DNA of 20,653 nt from Chloroflexota bacterium (lineage in GTDB: Bacteria > Chloroflexota > Dormibacteria > Dormibacterales > Dormibacteraceae). Made by a program: the position numbers and the translations under genes. The DNA is taken from the NCBI GenBank assembly GCA_005880175.1, contig VBJR01000114.1, positions 1 to 20,653 of the forward strand. Reading direction: 5' to 3'. The notes under the pieces were generated by a model. The model worked only from the letters and a program-made list of their open reading frames with translations. It was not told the DNA's origin and did no database searches. This document shows positions 1 to 6,368 of the stretch, in pieces. Positions within the stretch are counted from its first letter, which is position 1; the number at the start of each line of letters is the position of its first letter.

Positions 1-1014
1 GCCCTCGGCGTGGTGGGCGAGGAGGGCGTCGCCGTCGGGGCCCAGCGCCTCCTCGCCGAGCACGGTCAGCATGGCCGCGTGCAGGCGCTGCCGCCGGTCG
101 GGGGCGGTCGCGCCGTCGATCGCGGAGCGGACCAGGTCGTGCCGGAACCGGACGACGCCCGCGTCCCGCGCCAGGAAGCCGGACCACATCGGCTCCTCCA
201 GCGCCCACCGGGGCGTGCCCGCCCGGGCGAGCAGCCGCAGGAGGCGCGTCTCGGGCGTCCGGCTCCCGGCCACCGCCGCCGCCTCCAGCGCGCTCCGGGC
301 GTCGGCCGACAGCCGCGACGCCCGGGCCATGACCGCGTCGCGGACGGTGGCCGGCACGTCCGTCCCGCCGCTGGCCATCACCTCCCGGATGAAGAACGGG
401 TTGCCGCCCGTGCGCCGGTGCAGCAGCTCCGCGTCGCCGCCGGCCAGCAGGCGGGTCGCGGCCAGGCTGAGCGGCCCGACATCCATGCGGTGGACCCCGG
501 GCGCGGTCGCCAGGTCGCCGAGCAGCACGCTCAGCGGGCAGCCGGGCGGCGCCTCGTCCTCGCGGAACGTGGCCAGGAGGAGGATCGGGAGGCGCGTGAC
601 GCGCCGGCCCAGGTACCGGAGGACGTCCAGCGTCGCCTGGTCGGCCCAGTGCACGTCCTCCAGCGTCACGAGCCGGGGCGACGCGGCCAGCGCCTCGAGC
701 AGCGGGGGGCCGGGCGCGACGGCGGCACGCAGCCGGGGCGGGAGGTCCGGGTCCAGCTGGCCGGCGAGCTCGAGGAACGGGGCGAGCGCCTGCGGCGTGC
801 CCAGCGGGTCGCACACGCCGAGCAGGGCCCGGCCGGCCGGCCGGGCCCGGGCGAGGTGGGCCACCAGCGAGGACTTGCCGATGCCGGCCTCGCCGCCGAT
901 CAGCACCAGGCTGCCGTCGCCCGCCTCGGCCGCCGCCATGGCGTCGGCGAGCTCGCCCAGCTGCCGCTCACGCTCCAGGAGAGAGGGGAGGGTCATCCGA
1001 GTTTCAGGTGCCAT
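1..1014 (-). CDS. AAA-ATPase/LuxR-type transcriptional regulator, N-terminal part
   Basis: The gene runs off the left edge; 338 codons are visible. Seen: Walker A GEAGIGKS at residues 41-48, Walker B LVTLEDVHWAD at 115-125, then a GGNPFF motif and an RFRHDLVR segment. These are the hallmarks of the large ATP-binding LuxR regulators of actinobacteria (MalT/LAL type), which usually end in a LuxR helix-turn-helix. That C-terminus would lie outside the window, so DNA binding is inferred from the family. The start at ATG 1014 is chosen because the conserved N-terminus begins just after it; ATG 996 is in frame and equally possible. Neither has a clear Shine-Dalgarno. It is divergent from the xylanase gene, so it could regulate it, but the effector is unknown. 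Confidence 0.8.
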   Translation of the reverse strand, partial: MAPETRMTLPSLLERERQLGELADAMAAAEAGDGSLVLIGGEAGIGKSSLVAHLARARPAGRALLGVCDPLGTPQALAPFLELAGQLDPDLPPRLRAAVAPGPPLLEALAASPRLVTLEDVHWADQATLDVLRYLGRRVTRLPILLLATFREDEAPPGCPLSVLLGDLATAPGVHRMDVGPLSLAATRLLAGGDAELLHRRTGGNPFFIREVMASGGTDVPATVRDAVMARASRLSADARSALEAAAVAGSRTPETRLLRLLARAGTPRWALEEPMWSGFLARDAGVVRFRHDLVRSAIDGATAPDRRQRLHAAMLTVLGEEALGPDGDALLAHHAEG

Positions 1015-1059
1015 GATGCCGTGGGCGCCGGCCGCGCGGGTTGCCGAGCGCGGCTCGCT

Positions 1060-1173
1060 CGAAAGTTTCGGAACCAGCCTGGTCCGGCACACGAGCTCGC
1101 GAGGTGGCGAGTTGACGCGAACCCTCCCGAGATGTACGGTTCCGGTTGGTCCGAGACTTCCGGAACATTTCCG
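1060..1173. promoter_or_regulatory. Cluster of operator-like palindromes upstream of the xylanase
   Basis: Three perfect short inverted repeats sit in the divergent region: CGAAAGTTTCG at 1060-1070, ACCAGCCTGGT at 1073-1083 and CGGAACATTTCCG at 1161-1173 (overlapping the palindrome TTCCGGAA, 1158-1165). The first resembles the GAAA-n-TTTC type repeats reported in Streptomyces xylanase promoters. That resemblance is from memory and the binding protein here is unknown. The 1161-1173 repeat would lie in the 5' leader downstream of the proposed promoter, where a repressor could block elongation. Confidence 0.5.
1112..1140 (+). promoter_or_regulatory. Sigma70-type promoter for the xylanase
   Basis: TTGACG (-35, 1112-1117) and TACGGT (-10, 1135-1140) are separated by 17 nt. 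The predicted start near 1147 gives a leader of about 62 nt. This is the only clear two-box promoter in the window and the only clear case with a real leader; most other genes here have a -10 box directly before the start codon. Confidence 0.55.
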
Positions 1174-1190
1174 ATAGGCTGTTCTCTTGA

Positions 1191-1203
1191 AGGAGGGGAG
1201 GAG
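1191..1203 (+). promoter_or_regulatory. Tandem Shine-Dalgarno motifs before the xylanase start
   Basis: AGGAGG (1191-1196) and GGAGGAG (1197-1203) precede ATG 1209; the second is 5 nt from the start codon. This fixes the start and marks the gene as having a conventional leader. Confidence 0.7.
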
Positions 1204-1208
1204 TCGCT

Positions 1209-2378
1209 ATGAGACTGCGCGCTCTCGCGGTGGCGGCCCTGTGCACGATCTCCGTGCTCGCCGCCGGCACCGCCGCATTCGCCGGCTCGCACGACGGCGC
1301 GTCGGCCCAGCCGACCACCCTGCGCGGGCTGGCCGCCGAAGTCGGGTTGCGGATGGGCACCGCGATCATCCCCTTCGACCTCGACCATCCCGACTACGCC
1401 CAGCTCGCCGCCACCCAGTTCTCCACCGTGACGCCGGGCAACGAGATGAAGTGGCAGGTGGTGGAGCCGACCCAGGGCGTGTTCGACTGGTCGGGCGGGG
1501 ACCGGCTGGTCCAGTTCGCCCAGGCCAACGGCATGCTGGTGCGCGGCCACACGCTCGTGTGGCACAACCAGCTCCCGAACTGGCTCACGCAGGGCGTCGC
1601 CAACGGCACGATCAGCAACGACCAGCTCCGCGACCTGCTCCACCAGCACATCACCACCGAGGTCACCCACTTCAAGGGCAAGATCTGGCAGTGGGACGTG
1701 GCCAACGAGTTCTTCGCCAACACGTTCGACTCGGCGCCGCCGCTCGCGGACGGCGTCAGCAGCGGCGACTTCTGGATCCAGCACCTGGGTGAGGGCGTCC
1801 TCGCCGACGCGTTCCGGTGGGCGCACGCCGCCGACCCGCACGCGCTGCTCTTCTACAACGACTTCAACATCGCCGGCGAGGACGGCTCGAACCTGAAGAG
1901 CGACAACGTCTTCAAGTTCGTGCAGACCCTGAAGGCCGAGGGCGTGCCCATCGACGGCGTCGGCGACCAGGGCCACCTCGACACGCAGTTCGGGTTCCCG
2001 ACGAAGATGCAGGCGGACCTGCAGCGGTTCGCCGACCTCGGCCTGAAGGTCGCCGTCACCGAGGCTGACGTCCGCACGTTCGTGAACAACGCGACCGCGC
2101 AGCAGCCGACGAACAGCCTGGCCGTGTTCGCGCACGCGCACTACTACGACCAGATGCTGAAGGCCTGCCTGGGCGTGCGCGCCTGCATCTCGTTCACCGT
2201 GTGGGGCTTCGGGGACGCGGACTCCTGGGTCCCGCCCTTCTTCACCGGCGAGGGCTTCGCCACGATCTACGACGTGAACCTGCAGCCGAAGCCGGCGTTC
2301 ACGGACATGCAGCAGGATCTCCAGATCGCCGCGCACGGGGCGCCGCATCGCACCGGCCGCGGCGCGCGGAACAACTGA
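1209..2378 (+). CDS. Secreted endo-1,4-beta-xylanase, glycoside hydrolase family 10
   Basis: 389 residues. Residues 1-25 form a signal peptide (MRLR, hydrophobic stretch, cleavage probably after AFA). The rest is one GH10 barrel: TPGNEMKW at 75-82 (subsite residues Asn, Glu, Lys), RGHTLVWHNQLPNWL at 112-126, the acid/base loop WDVANEF with Glu167, QGHLD at 254-258, and the nucleophile strand VAVTEADV with Glu285, followed by VWGFGDADSW at 331-340. Both catalytic glutamates and the substrate-binding His/Trp are present, so the enzyme should be active, cutting beta-1,4-xylan outside the cell by a retaining mechanism. The cleft loop reads ANEF and the nucleophile loop TEAD, where many members have VNEA and TELD. 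There is no carbohydrate-binding module; the protein ends about 20 residues after the barrel. It is monocistronic, closed by two hairpins. Confidence 0.95.
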   Translation: MRLRALAVAALCTISVLAAGTAAFAGSHDGASAQPTTLRGLAAEVGLRMGTAIIPFDLDHPDYAQLAATQFSTVTPGNEMKWQVVEPTQGVFDWSGGDRLVQFAQANGMLVRGHTLVWHNQLPNWLTQGVANGTISNDQLRDLLHQHITTEVTHFKGKIWQWDVANEFFANTFDSAPPLADGVSSGDFWIQHLGEGVLADAFRWAHAADPHALLFYNDFNIAGEDGSNLKSDNVFKFVQTLKAEGVPIDGVGDQGHLDTQFGFPTKMQADLQRFADLGLKVAVTEADVRTFVNNATAQQPTNSLAVFAHAHYYDQMLKACLGVRACISFTVWGFGDADSWVPPFFTGEGFATIYDVNLQPKPAFTDMQQDLQIAAHGAPHRTGRGARNN

Positions 2379-2385
2379 GAGCGGG

Positions 2386-2442
2386 GAGCTCCAGCACCTC
2401 GGAGCTCGGGTCGGGTCTCGCGCCTCGCGCGGGACCCGACCG
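2386..2442 (+). terminator. Two tandem hairpins after the xylanase gene
   Basis: Hairpin 1: GAGCTCC (2386-2392) pairs with GGAGCTC (2401-2407) across an 8-nt loop. Hairpin 2: GGTCGGGTC (2409-2417) pairs with GACCCGACC (2433-2441) and continues through a G-U pair into five more G-C pairs around loop CTC, about 15 bp in all. There is no U-tract, as is common for actinobacterial terminators. The PadR gene starts 26 nt further on with its own -10 box. Confidence 0.6.
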
Positions 2443-2454
2443 CCCTCCCGGCAG

Positions 2455-2460
2455 TACATT
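2455..2460 (+). promoter_or_regulatory. -10 box TACATT, leaderless start of the PadR gene
   Basis: TACATT ends 7 nt before GTG 2468, placing the transcription start on the start codon. There is no Shine-Dalgarno in between and no recognisable -35. Confidence 0.5.
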
Positions 2461-2467
2461 CCACGCT

Positions 2468-3052
2468 GTGAGCGAGCCCACGCTGTCGCCCGGCGAGTGG
2501 GCCGTGCTGGGCCTGATCGCCGAGCAGCCGCGCCACGGGTTCGCCGTTCGCAAGGCGCTCGGCCCGGACGGGGAGGTGGGCCGCGTCTGGTCGCTGCCCG
2601 GCCCGCTGGTCTACCGGGCGCTGACGACGCTCCAGGCCAAGGGCCTGGCCCGGGTGGTCGGCGCCGAGCGCAGCGACGTCGGGCCGCAGCGGACGCTGGT
2701 CACCGCGACGCCGGCGGGCCGGGAGCTGCTCGGCGCCTGGCTCTGGCAGCCGGTCGAGCACCTGCGCGACTTCCGCTCGCTGCTGATGCTCAAGCTCGTC
2801 CTGCTCGACCGGGCGCGCCGGGAGCCGGCCGACCTGGTCGCCGCCCAGCGTGAGCGCCTCGAGCCGATCGTCGCCGCGCTGACCGAGCAGGCCCGGGCCA
2901 GCGCCGGCTTCGACCGGACGCTCGCGACGTGGCGGCTGGAGTCGGCCCGGGCAGCGGTCCGCTTCCTCGACGGCCTCGCCGCGGCCCCCCGAGCCGGTGG
3001 CCCCCCGCGCGGCCACTCGGCCCAGGCCCGAAACAACAGCCCGTCGGGCTAG
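2468..3052 (+). CDS. PadR-family transcriptional regulator
   Basis: 194 residues from GTG 2468. The first ~85 residues form a PadR winged helix: LSPGEWAVLGLIAEQPRHGF (helix 1-2), VWSLPGPLVYRALTTLQAKG (recognition helix) and a wing with TATPAGREL. The C-terminal half is helical (FRSLLMLKLVLLD, then an Arg/Glu-rich stretch), as in PadR proteins that dimerise through C-terminal helices. Length is typical. The start is chosen from the leaderless -10 box and because the conserved fold begins at residue 4; the upstream extension of the frame overlaps the xylanase gene and is not coding. The ligand is unknown. It lies 47 nt before the two-component pair but has separate promoters. Target genes cannot be told from sequence. 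Confidence 0.85.
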   Translation: MSEPTLSPGEWAVLGLIAEQPRHGFAVRKALGPDGEVGRVWSLPGPLVYRALTTLQAKGLARVVGAERSDVGPQRTLVTATPAGRELLGAWLWQPVEHLRDFRSLLMLKLVLLDRARREPADLVAAQRERLEPIVAALTEQARASAGFDRTLATWRLESARAAVRFLDGLAAAPRAGGPPRGHSAQARNNSPSG

Positions 3053-3087
3053 CTCACCGGCCTCCGAGCCCGCCGCCGGGGCGGCCC

Positions 3088-3093
3088 TACAAT
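3088..3093 (+). promoter_or_regulatory. -10 box TACAAT, leaderless start of the sensor kinase
   Basis: TACAAT ends 6 nt before GTG 3100 with no Shine-Dalgarno between them. It is one of the best -10 matches in the window and decides the kinase start codon. Confidence 0.55.
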
Positions 3094-3099
3094 GGCGCC

Positions 3100-4080
3100 G
3101 TGCGCGAGCTCGTCCGCTCCGTCTGGACGGAGCCTCGCTCGCCGCAGGCGCCCCGACGGGCCTGGTACGACTGGGCGCTGGTCGGTGTGGTGGCGGCCGC
3201 CGCCGTGCTGGAGGGCCTGCTCCGGACGGACCTCGCGTGGCGGCAGCTCTCCGTGGTCGTCACCGCCGGGCTGGCGCCCCTGCTGCTGTGGCGGCGGACG
3301 AGACCGCTGCCGGCGGTCGCGGTCTTCTTCGTCACCACCGGCGTGGTCACCGTGCTCACCCGCGGCGCCGCGCTCCAGGACTACGCGCTGCTGTACACGC
3401 TGATCCTGCCCTACGCGCTGCTCCGGTGGGGGTCGGGGCGGGAGATCGTGCTCGGCTCGGCCGTCATCCTGGGCAAGCTCGGCGCGACGCTCGCGCTCGG
3501 CGACCTCGCCCTCTCCCAGGGCGTCGAGGGGGCCGGCGTGCTCCTCGCCGTCGCGGCCGTGGGCCTGGCGTTCCGGTACCGGGCGATCGCGCGGCTGCGC
3601 CAGCTGGACCGGACCCGGCTCCTGGAGCGCGAGCGGCTCGCCCGCGACCTCCACGACACCGTCGCCCACCACGTCTCGGCGATCGCCATCCGCGCCCAGG
3701 CCGGCCTCGCCGCGTCGGTGGCCGCCCAGCCCGGTCCGGCGACGGACGCGCTCCGGCTGATCGAGGCCGAGGCCAGCCGGGCGCTGGCGGAGATGCGCGC
3801 CATGGTCCACGTCCTGCGCGCGGACCTGCCCCCGGCGCCGGGTCTCGCCGAGCTGGAGCGGCTCGCCGGCGAGGGCCGCGCCGGCCCGGCCGTGGAGGTG
3901 GAGATCGCCGGCGACCTGGACGGCCTGCCGGCCGCCGTCGGGACCGCGGTGTACCGGCTGGCCCAGGAGTCGATCACCAACGCCCGCCGCCACGCGCGCA
4001 ACGCGACCCGGATCCAGGTCCGGACGGCGAGCCCGCCGCCCCGCCGCCCGCCGCGCGCGGCTACGGGCTCACCGGCATGA
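3100..4080 (+). CDS. NarL-type sensor histidine kinase, ATP-binding domain disrupted
   Basis: 326 residues as read from GTG 3100. Six membrane segments (about 25-41, 50-64, 72-86, 94-108, 115-133, 146-160) are followed by a HisKA_3 dimerisation domain, RERLARDLHDTVAHHVS, with phosphoacceptor His185. The N-box of the ATPase domain is present (QESITNARRHA, Asn294). After IQVR (about residue 308) the frame turns into Pro/Arg-rich junk and stops at 4080. The missing continuation is found in another frame at 4023-4184. About 15 residues around the D-x-G (G1) box appear lost, with a net loss of 3n+1 nt. As written the protein cannot close its ATP site and is probably an inactive kinase. The intact gene would have ended at 4184, overlapping the response regulator start by 4 nt. 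Confidence 0.8.
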   Translation: MRELVRSVWTEPRSPQAPRRAWYDWALVGVVAAAAVLEGLLRTDLAWRQLSVVVTAGLAPLLLWRRTRPLPAVAVFFVTTGVVTVLTRGAALQDYALLYTLILPYALLRWGSGREIVLGSAVILGKLGATLALGDLALSQGVEGAGVLLAVAAVGLAFRYRAIARLRQLDRTRLLERERLARDLHDTVAHHVSAIAIRAQAGLAASVAAQPGPATDALRLIEAEASRALAEMRAMVHVLRADLPPAPGLAELERLAGEGRAGPAVEVEIAGDLDGLPAAVGTAVYRLAQESITNARRHARNATRIQVRTASPPPRRPPRAATGSPA

Positions 4081-4184
4081 TCGAGCGCGCCAGCCTGCTC
4101 GGCGGCACGTGCGAGGCCGGCCCCGGACCCGACCGGGGCTGGACCGTGACCGCCGTCCTGCCCCGGACCAGGCCCGCCGCATGA
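4023..4184 (+). pseudogene. Displaced C-terminus of the sensor kinase
   Basis: In the frame starting at 4023 the sequence reads DGEPA... then RGYGLTGMIERASLLGG and GWTVTAVLP before TGA 4182-4184. GYGLTGMIERA is the G2-box region of HATPase_c domains of DesK/NarX-like kinases. Its position directly downstream of the kinase and the ATGA overlap with the response regulator show it is the true end of the same gene, put out of frame by a deletion near 4017-4023. Confidence 0.75.
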
Positions 4185-4852
4185 CCGTCCGGGTGCTGGT
4201 GGCGGACGACCAGGAGCTGGTCCGCTCGGGCCTCGCGATGATCCTCGACGCCCAGCCCGGCATCGAGGTGGTGGGCCAGGCCGCCGACGGCCGCCAGGCC
4301 GTCGAGCTGGCCCGGCGCCTGCGCCCGGACGTCTGCCTGCTGGACGTCCGGATGCCCGGCCTCGACGGCATCGAGGCCACCCGGGCGCTCGCCGGGCCGG
4401 GGGTCGCCGACCCCATCGCCGTCGTGGTCGTCACCACGTTCGACCTGGACGAGCACGTCTACGCCGCGCTCCGGGCCGGCGCCCTCGGGTTCCTCCTCAA
4501 GGACGCCGGGCCGGCGCTGCTCACGCAGGCCATCCACGCGGCCGCCAGCGGCGACGCGCTGATCGCGCCCAGCATCACCACCCGGCTCCTGCGGGCGTTC
4601 GCCGACGCGGGGCCGGCCACGCCGCCCCGGCAGCCGTTCGAGGCGCTGACGGACCGCGAGGAGCAGGTCCTGGCCGCCGTCGCCCGCGGCCGGACGAACG
4701 GCGAGATCGCGGACGAGCTCGCGATCACGCTGAGCACCGTCAAGTCGCACATCGCGAGCCTCATGGGAAAGCTCGGGGCCCGCAACCGCGTCGAGATCGC
4801 GATGTGGGCGTACGAGACCAACCGGGTCCGCCCGGGCCCGCCAGCCCGGTAG
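4181..4852 (+). CDS. NarL/FixJ-family response regulator
   Basis: 223 residues. Receiver domain 1-120: acidic pocket ADD at 8-10, phosphoacceptor Asp55 in CLLDVRMPGLDG, Thr85/Thr86 in VVTTF and Lys107 in LLKDAG. A short linker leads to a LuxR-type helix-turn-helix at about 155-210 (LTDREEQVLAAVARG, NGEIADEL, STVKSHIASLMGKLG). All receiver residues for phosphorylation are intact, so the regulator could still accept phosphate from another donor although its cognate kinase is broken. ATG 4181 overlaps the kinase's ancestral TGA (ATGA), a sign of translational coupling. With the kinase frame now stopping at 4080, about 100 nt upstream, that coupling would be weakened. Targets are unknown. Confidence 0.92.
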   Translation: MTVRVLVADDQELVRSGLAMILDAQPGIEVVGQAADGRQAVELARRLRPDVCLLDVRMPGLDGIEATRALAGPGVADPIAVVVVTTFDLDEHVYAALRAGALGFLLKDAGPALLTQAIHAAASGDALIAPSITTRLLRAFADAGPATPPRQPFEALTDREEQVLAAVARGRTNGEIADELAITLSTVKSHIASLMGKLGARNRVEIAMWAYETNRVRPGPPAR

Positions 4853-4944
4853 CGGCCCCACCGGCCGAAAGTACGACTCGCCGGCTGTCCGTTCGGCCGA
4901 CCGCCACCGCCGCCCGACGGATGTGCCGCCCCCCGGCCGCCCAG

Positions 4945-4950
4945 TACGTT
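4945..4950 (+). promoter_or_regulatory. -10 box TACGTT, leaderless start of the DUF2306 gene
   Basis: TACGTT ends 7 nt before ATG 4958; no Shine-Dalgarno is present. Confidence 0.5.
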
Positions 4951-4957
4951 CCCGCGC

Positions 4958-5737
4958 ATGGCGACGAGAGACGACCAGACCCCCGGGCCCCGGCGCGGCC
5001 GCCGCAGAGAGTGGCTCGTCCCCGCCGGGCTGATCCTGCTGACCGCGGTCCCCGTGATCGCCGGCGCCGACCGCGTGGGCCAGCTGGCCAGCGGCGGCCC
5101 GGTCACGCCCGACAACGCGCGCTTCTTCTCGATGCCCCTGCCGGTCGTGGTCCACATCATCAGCGCCAGCGTGTTCTGCTTCCTCGGCGCGTTCCAGTTC
5201 GTCCCCAGCCTCCGCCGCCGGCGGCCGCGCTGGCACCGGCTGGCCGGGCGGCTGCTGGTCCCGAGCGGGGTGGCGGCGGCGCTGGCCGGCATCTGGATGA
5301 CGCTGTTCTCCGAGCTGCCGGCGGGCGACGACGGCCTGCTCACGGTGTTCCGGCTGGTGTTCGGCTCGGCGATGGTCCTGTCCCTCGTCCTGGGCTTCGT
5401 CGCCATCCTGCGGCGGGACGTCGCCAGCCACCAGGCCTGGATGATGCGCGGCTACGCGATCGGCGTCGGCGCCGGCACCCAGGTGCTGACGAGCCTGCCC
5501 GCGGACCTCATCCTGGGCCGCATGCCGGAGGGCGTGCTCCGGGCGCTCCTGCTCGGCGCCGGCTGGGCGATCAACCTGGCCGTGGCGGAGTGGCTGCTGC
5601 GCCGGCGGCCGGCCCGGCGAGCTCGGGTCGCCACCGCGCCAGCTCCTCCCACAGGCGCGCGACGTCGGCGCCCGGCAGCTCCTCCCGCAGGAGGGACAGG
5701 AACGCCGACACCCGCCGCCGGGACTCGTCGAGGCTGA
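4958..5737 (+). CDS. DUF2306-family multi-pass membrane protein
   Basis: 259 residues. A basic N-terminus is followed by about six hydrophobic segments (20-36, 62-82, 97-117, 128-150, 164-181, 195-214). The motifs fit DUF2306: VVHIISAS with His66, RWHRLAGRLL with His93, and SHQAWMMRGYAIGVGAG with His158. Three conserved histidines at membrane edges suggest a metal or haem site, but the family has no firm biochemical role that I know of. The fold ends at about residue 216; the remaining ~43 residues are Pro/Ala/Arg-rich and lie antisense to the downstream DUF2267 gene, so they probably come from loss of the original stop codon or are a non-functional tail. Confidence 0.75.
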   Translation: MATRDDQTPGPRRGRRREWLVPAGLILLTAVPVIAGADRVGQLASGGPVTPDNARFFSMPLPVVVHIISASVFCFLGAFQFVPSLRRRRPRWHRLAGRLLVPSGVAAALAGIWMTLFSELPAGDDGLLTVFRLVFGSAMVLSLVLGFVAILRRDVASHQAWMMRGYAIGVGAGTQVLTSLPADLILGRMPEGVLRALLLGAGWAINLAVAEWLLRRRPARRARVATAPAPPTGARRRRPAAPPAGGTGTPTPAAGTRRG

Positions 5738-5987
5738 GCCCGTCCCGCTCCGCCACCAGGGCGACGAACGCCGGGGCGGAGAAGCGGGCCATCGCCGTCC
5801 CGAACGCACCCTCGCGCACAGCGCCGGCGAGCGGCCGCGGCAGCTCGTCGGCGATGTTCTGCGCCTCGACCCACGTCAGGCAGCCGCCGAGCTCGTACGC
5901 GATGTGCGGCAGCGATCGCTCGGCCTCGCGCCGGTCGCCGATGCCGGCCCGCCCGGCGAACGCGGCCAGCCAGTCCCGCCAGTTCAT
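5571..5987 (-). CDS. DUF2267 domain protein
   Basis: 138 residues, cytosolic, helical. Two related halves, as in DUF2267: residues ~1-65 (AGIGDRREAERSLPHIAYELGG, then a helix with IADELPRPL) and ~66-125 (FVALVAERDGLSLDESRRRVSAFLSLLREELPGADV). Length matches the family. Function is unknown; relatives are often found near stress genes. A TACCGT box at 5998-6003 lies 10 nt before the ATG, giving at most a few nt of leader. The last ~167 nt overlap the convergent DUF2306 frame. The alternation of hydrophobic and charged residues is better on this strand, so this gene is the more credible user of the overlap. Confidence 0.75.
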   Translation of the reverse strand: MNWRDWLAAFAGRAGIGDRREAERSLPHIAYELGGCLTWVEAQNIADELPRPLAGAVREGAFGTAMARFSAPAFVALVAERDGLSLDESRRRVSAFLSLLREELPGADVARLWEELARWRPELAGPAAGAAATPPRPG

Positions 5988-5997
5988 CTCCGATCCA

Positions 5998-6003
5998 ACG
6001 GTA
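5998..6003 (-). promoter_or_regulatory. -10 box TACCGT for the DUF2267 gene
   Basis: TACCGT on the minus strand ends 10 nt before ATG 5987. The same TACCGTTGG string occurs before the exonuclease III gene. Predicted leader 0-3 nt. Confidence 0.4.
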
Positions 6004-6079
6004 CGGACAGATGAGTCAGGCCGCCGCCCGTCGCCGCACTCACCGAGCGACCACGCCGGTGGTCGGGATGGACGGCGAG

Positions 6080-6368
6080 GAGGACGACCGATGGGCCTTC
6101 GTCCTGGACGGCGCAGAGAGCGCGGTTGCCCAGGCCCAGGCGGTCGCCGGCGACCGCCTCGTCGAAGTCATCAGGCCAGCATCACGCGGCGGCTGCTCGA
6201 CGCCCGCCCGCTGGACGCGATCCGCGGGGACCCGGCCTCCTCCTCCTCCTCGGGCGCGGCATCCCGTTCCTCGCCAACCTGGAGAACGCGCCGGTCATGC
6301 TGGAGGACCCCGAGGTCACCGAGGGTCTGCGCGTGACGCACCTGTTCTATCGCGTCCGGCGCCCGTGA
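6080..6368 (+). pseudogene. Remnant of a RibD_C/dihydrofolate reductase-like gene
   Basis: Three consecutive pieces of one protein are spread over three frames. Frame A (~6092-6170): WAFVLDGAESAVAQAQ and VAGDRLVEV. Frame B (~6175-6225): ASITRRLLDARPLDAIR. Frame C (~6235-6368): LLLGRGIPFLANLENAP, then EVTEGLRVTHLFYRVRRP and a stop. In order these match the C-terminal half of the RibD_C reductase-like proteins (FVTDGIESAVAQA..., GGA...LL..GLLDE, PVLLG.G..LF, GVTHLRYRV). Both frame changes are net losses of 3n+1 nt. The N-terminal half (start, NADPH/substrate loops) is absent. The 3' end overlaps the tail of the convergent acyl-AMP ligase gene. The stretch 5988-6080 contains nothing else I can identify. 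Confidence 0.7.

Noticed and set aside
10..1212. A 400-codon plus-strand frame over the left-edge regulator
   Set aside because: Composition is Arg/Gly/Pro-rich with no motifs, whereas the minus strand encodes clear Walker A/B motifs.
4061..5809. A 582-codon minus-strand frame opposite the response regulator and DUF2306
   Set aside because: No recognisable domain; both real genes lie on the other strand with conserved motifs and promoter boxes.
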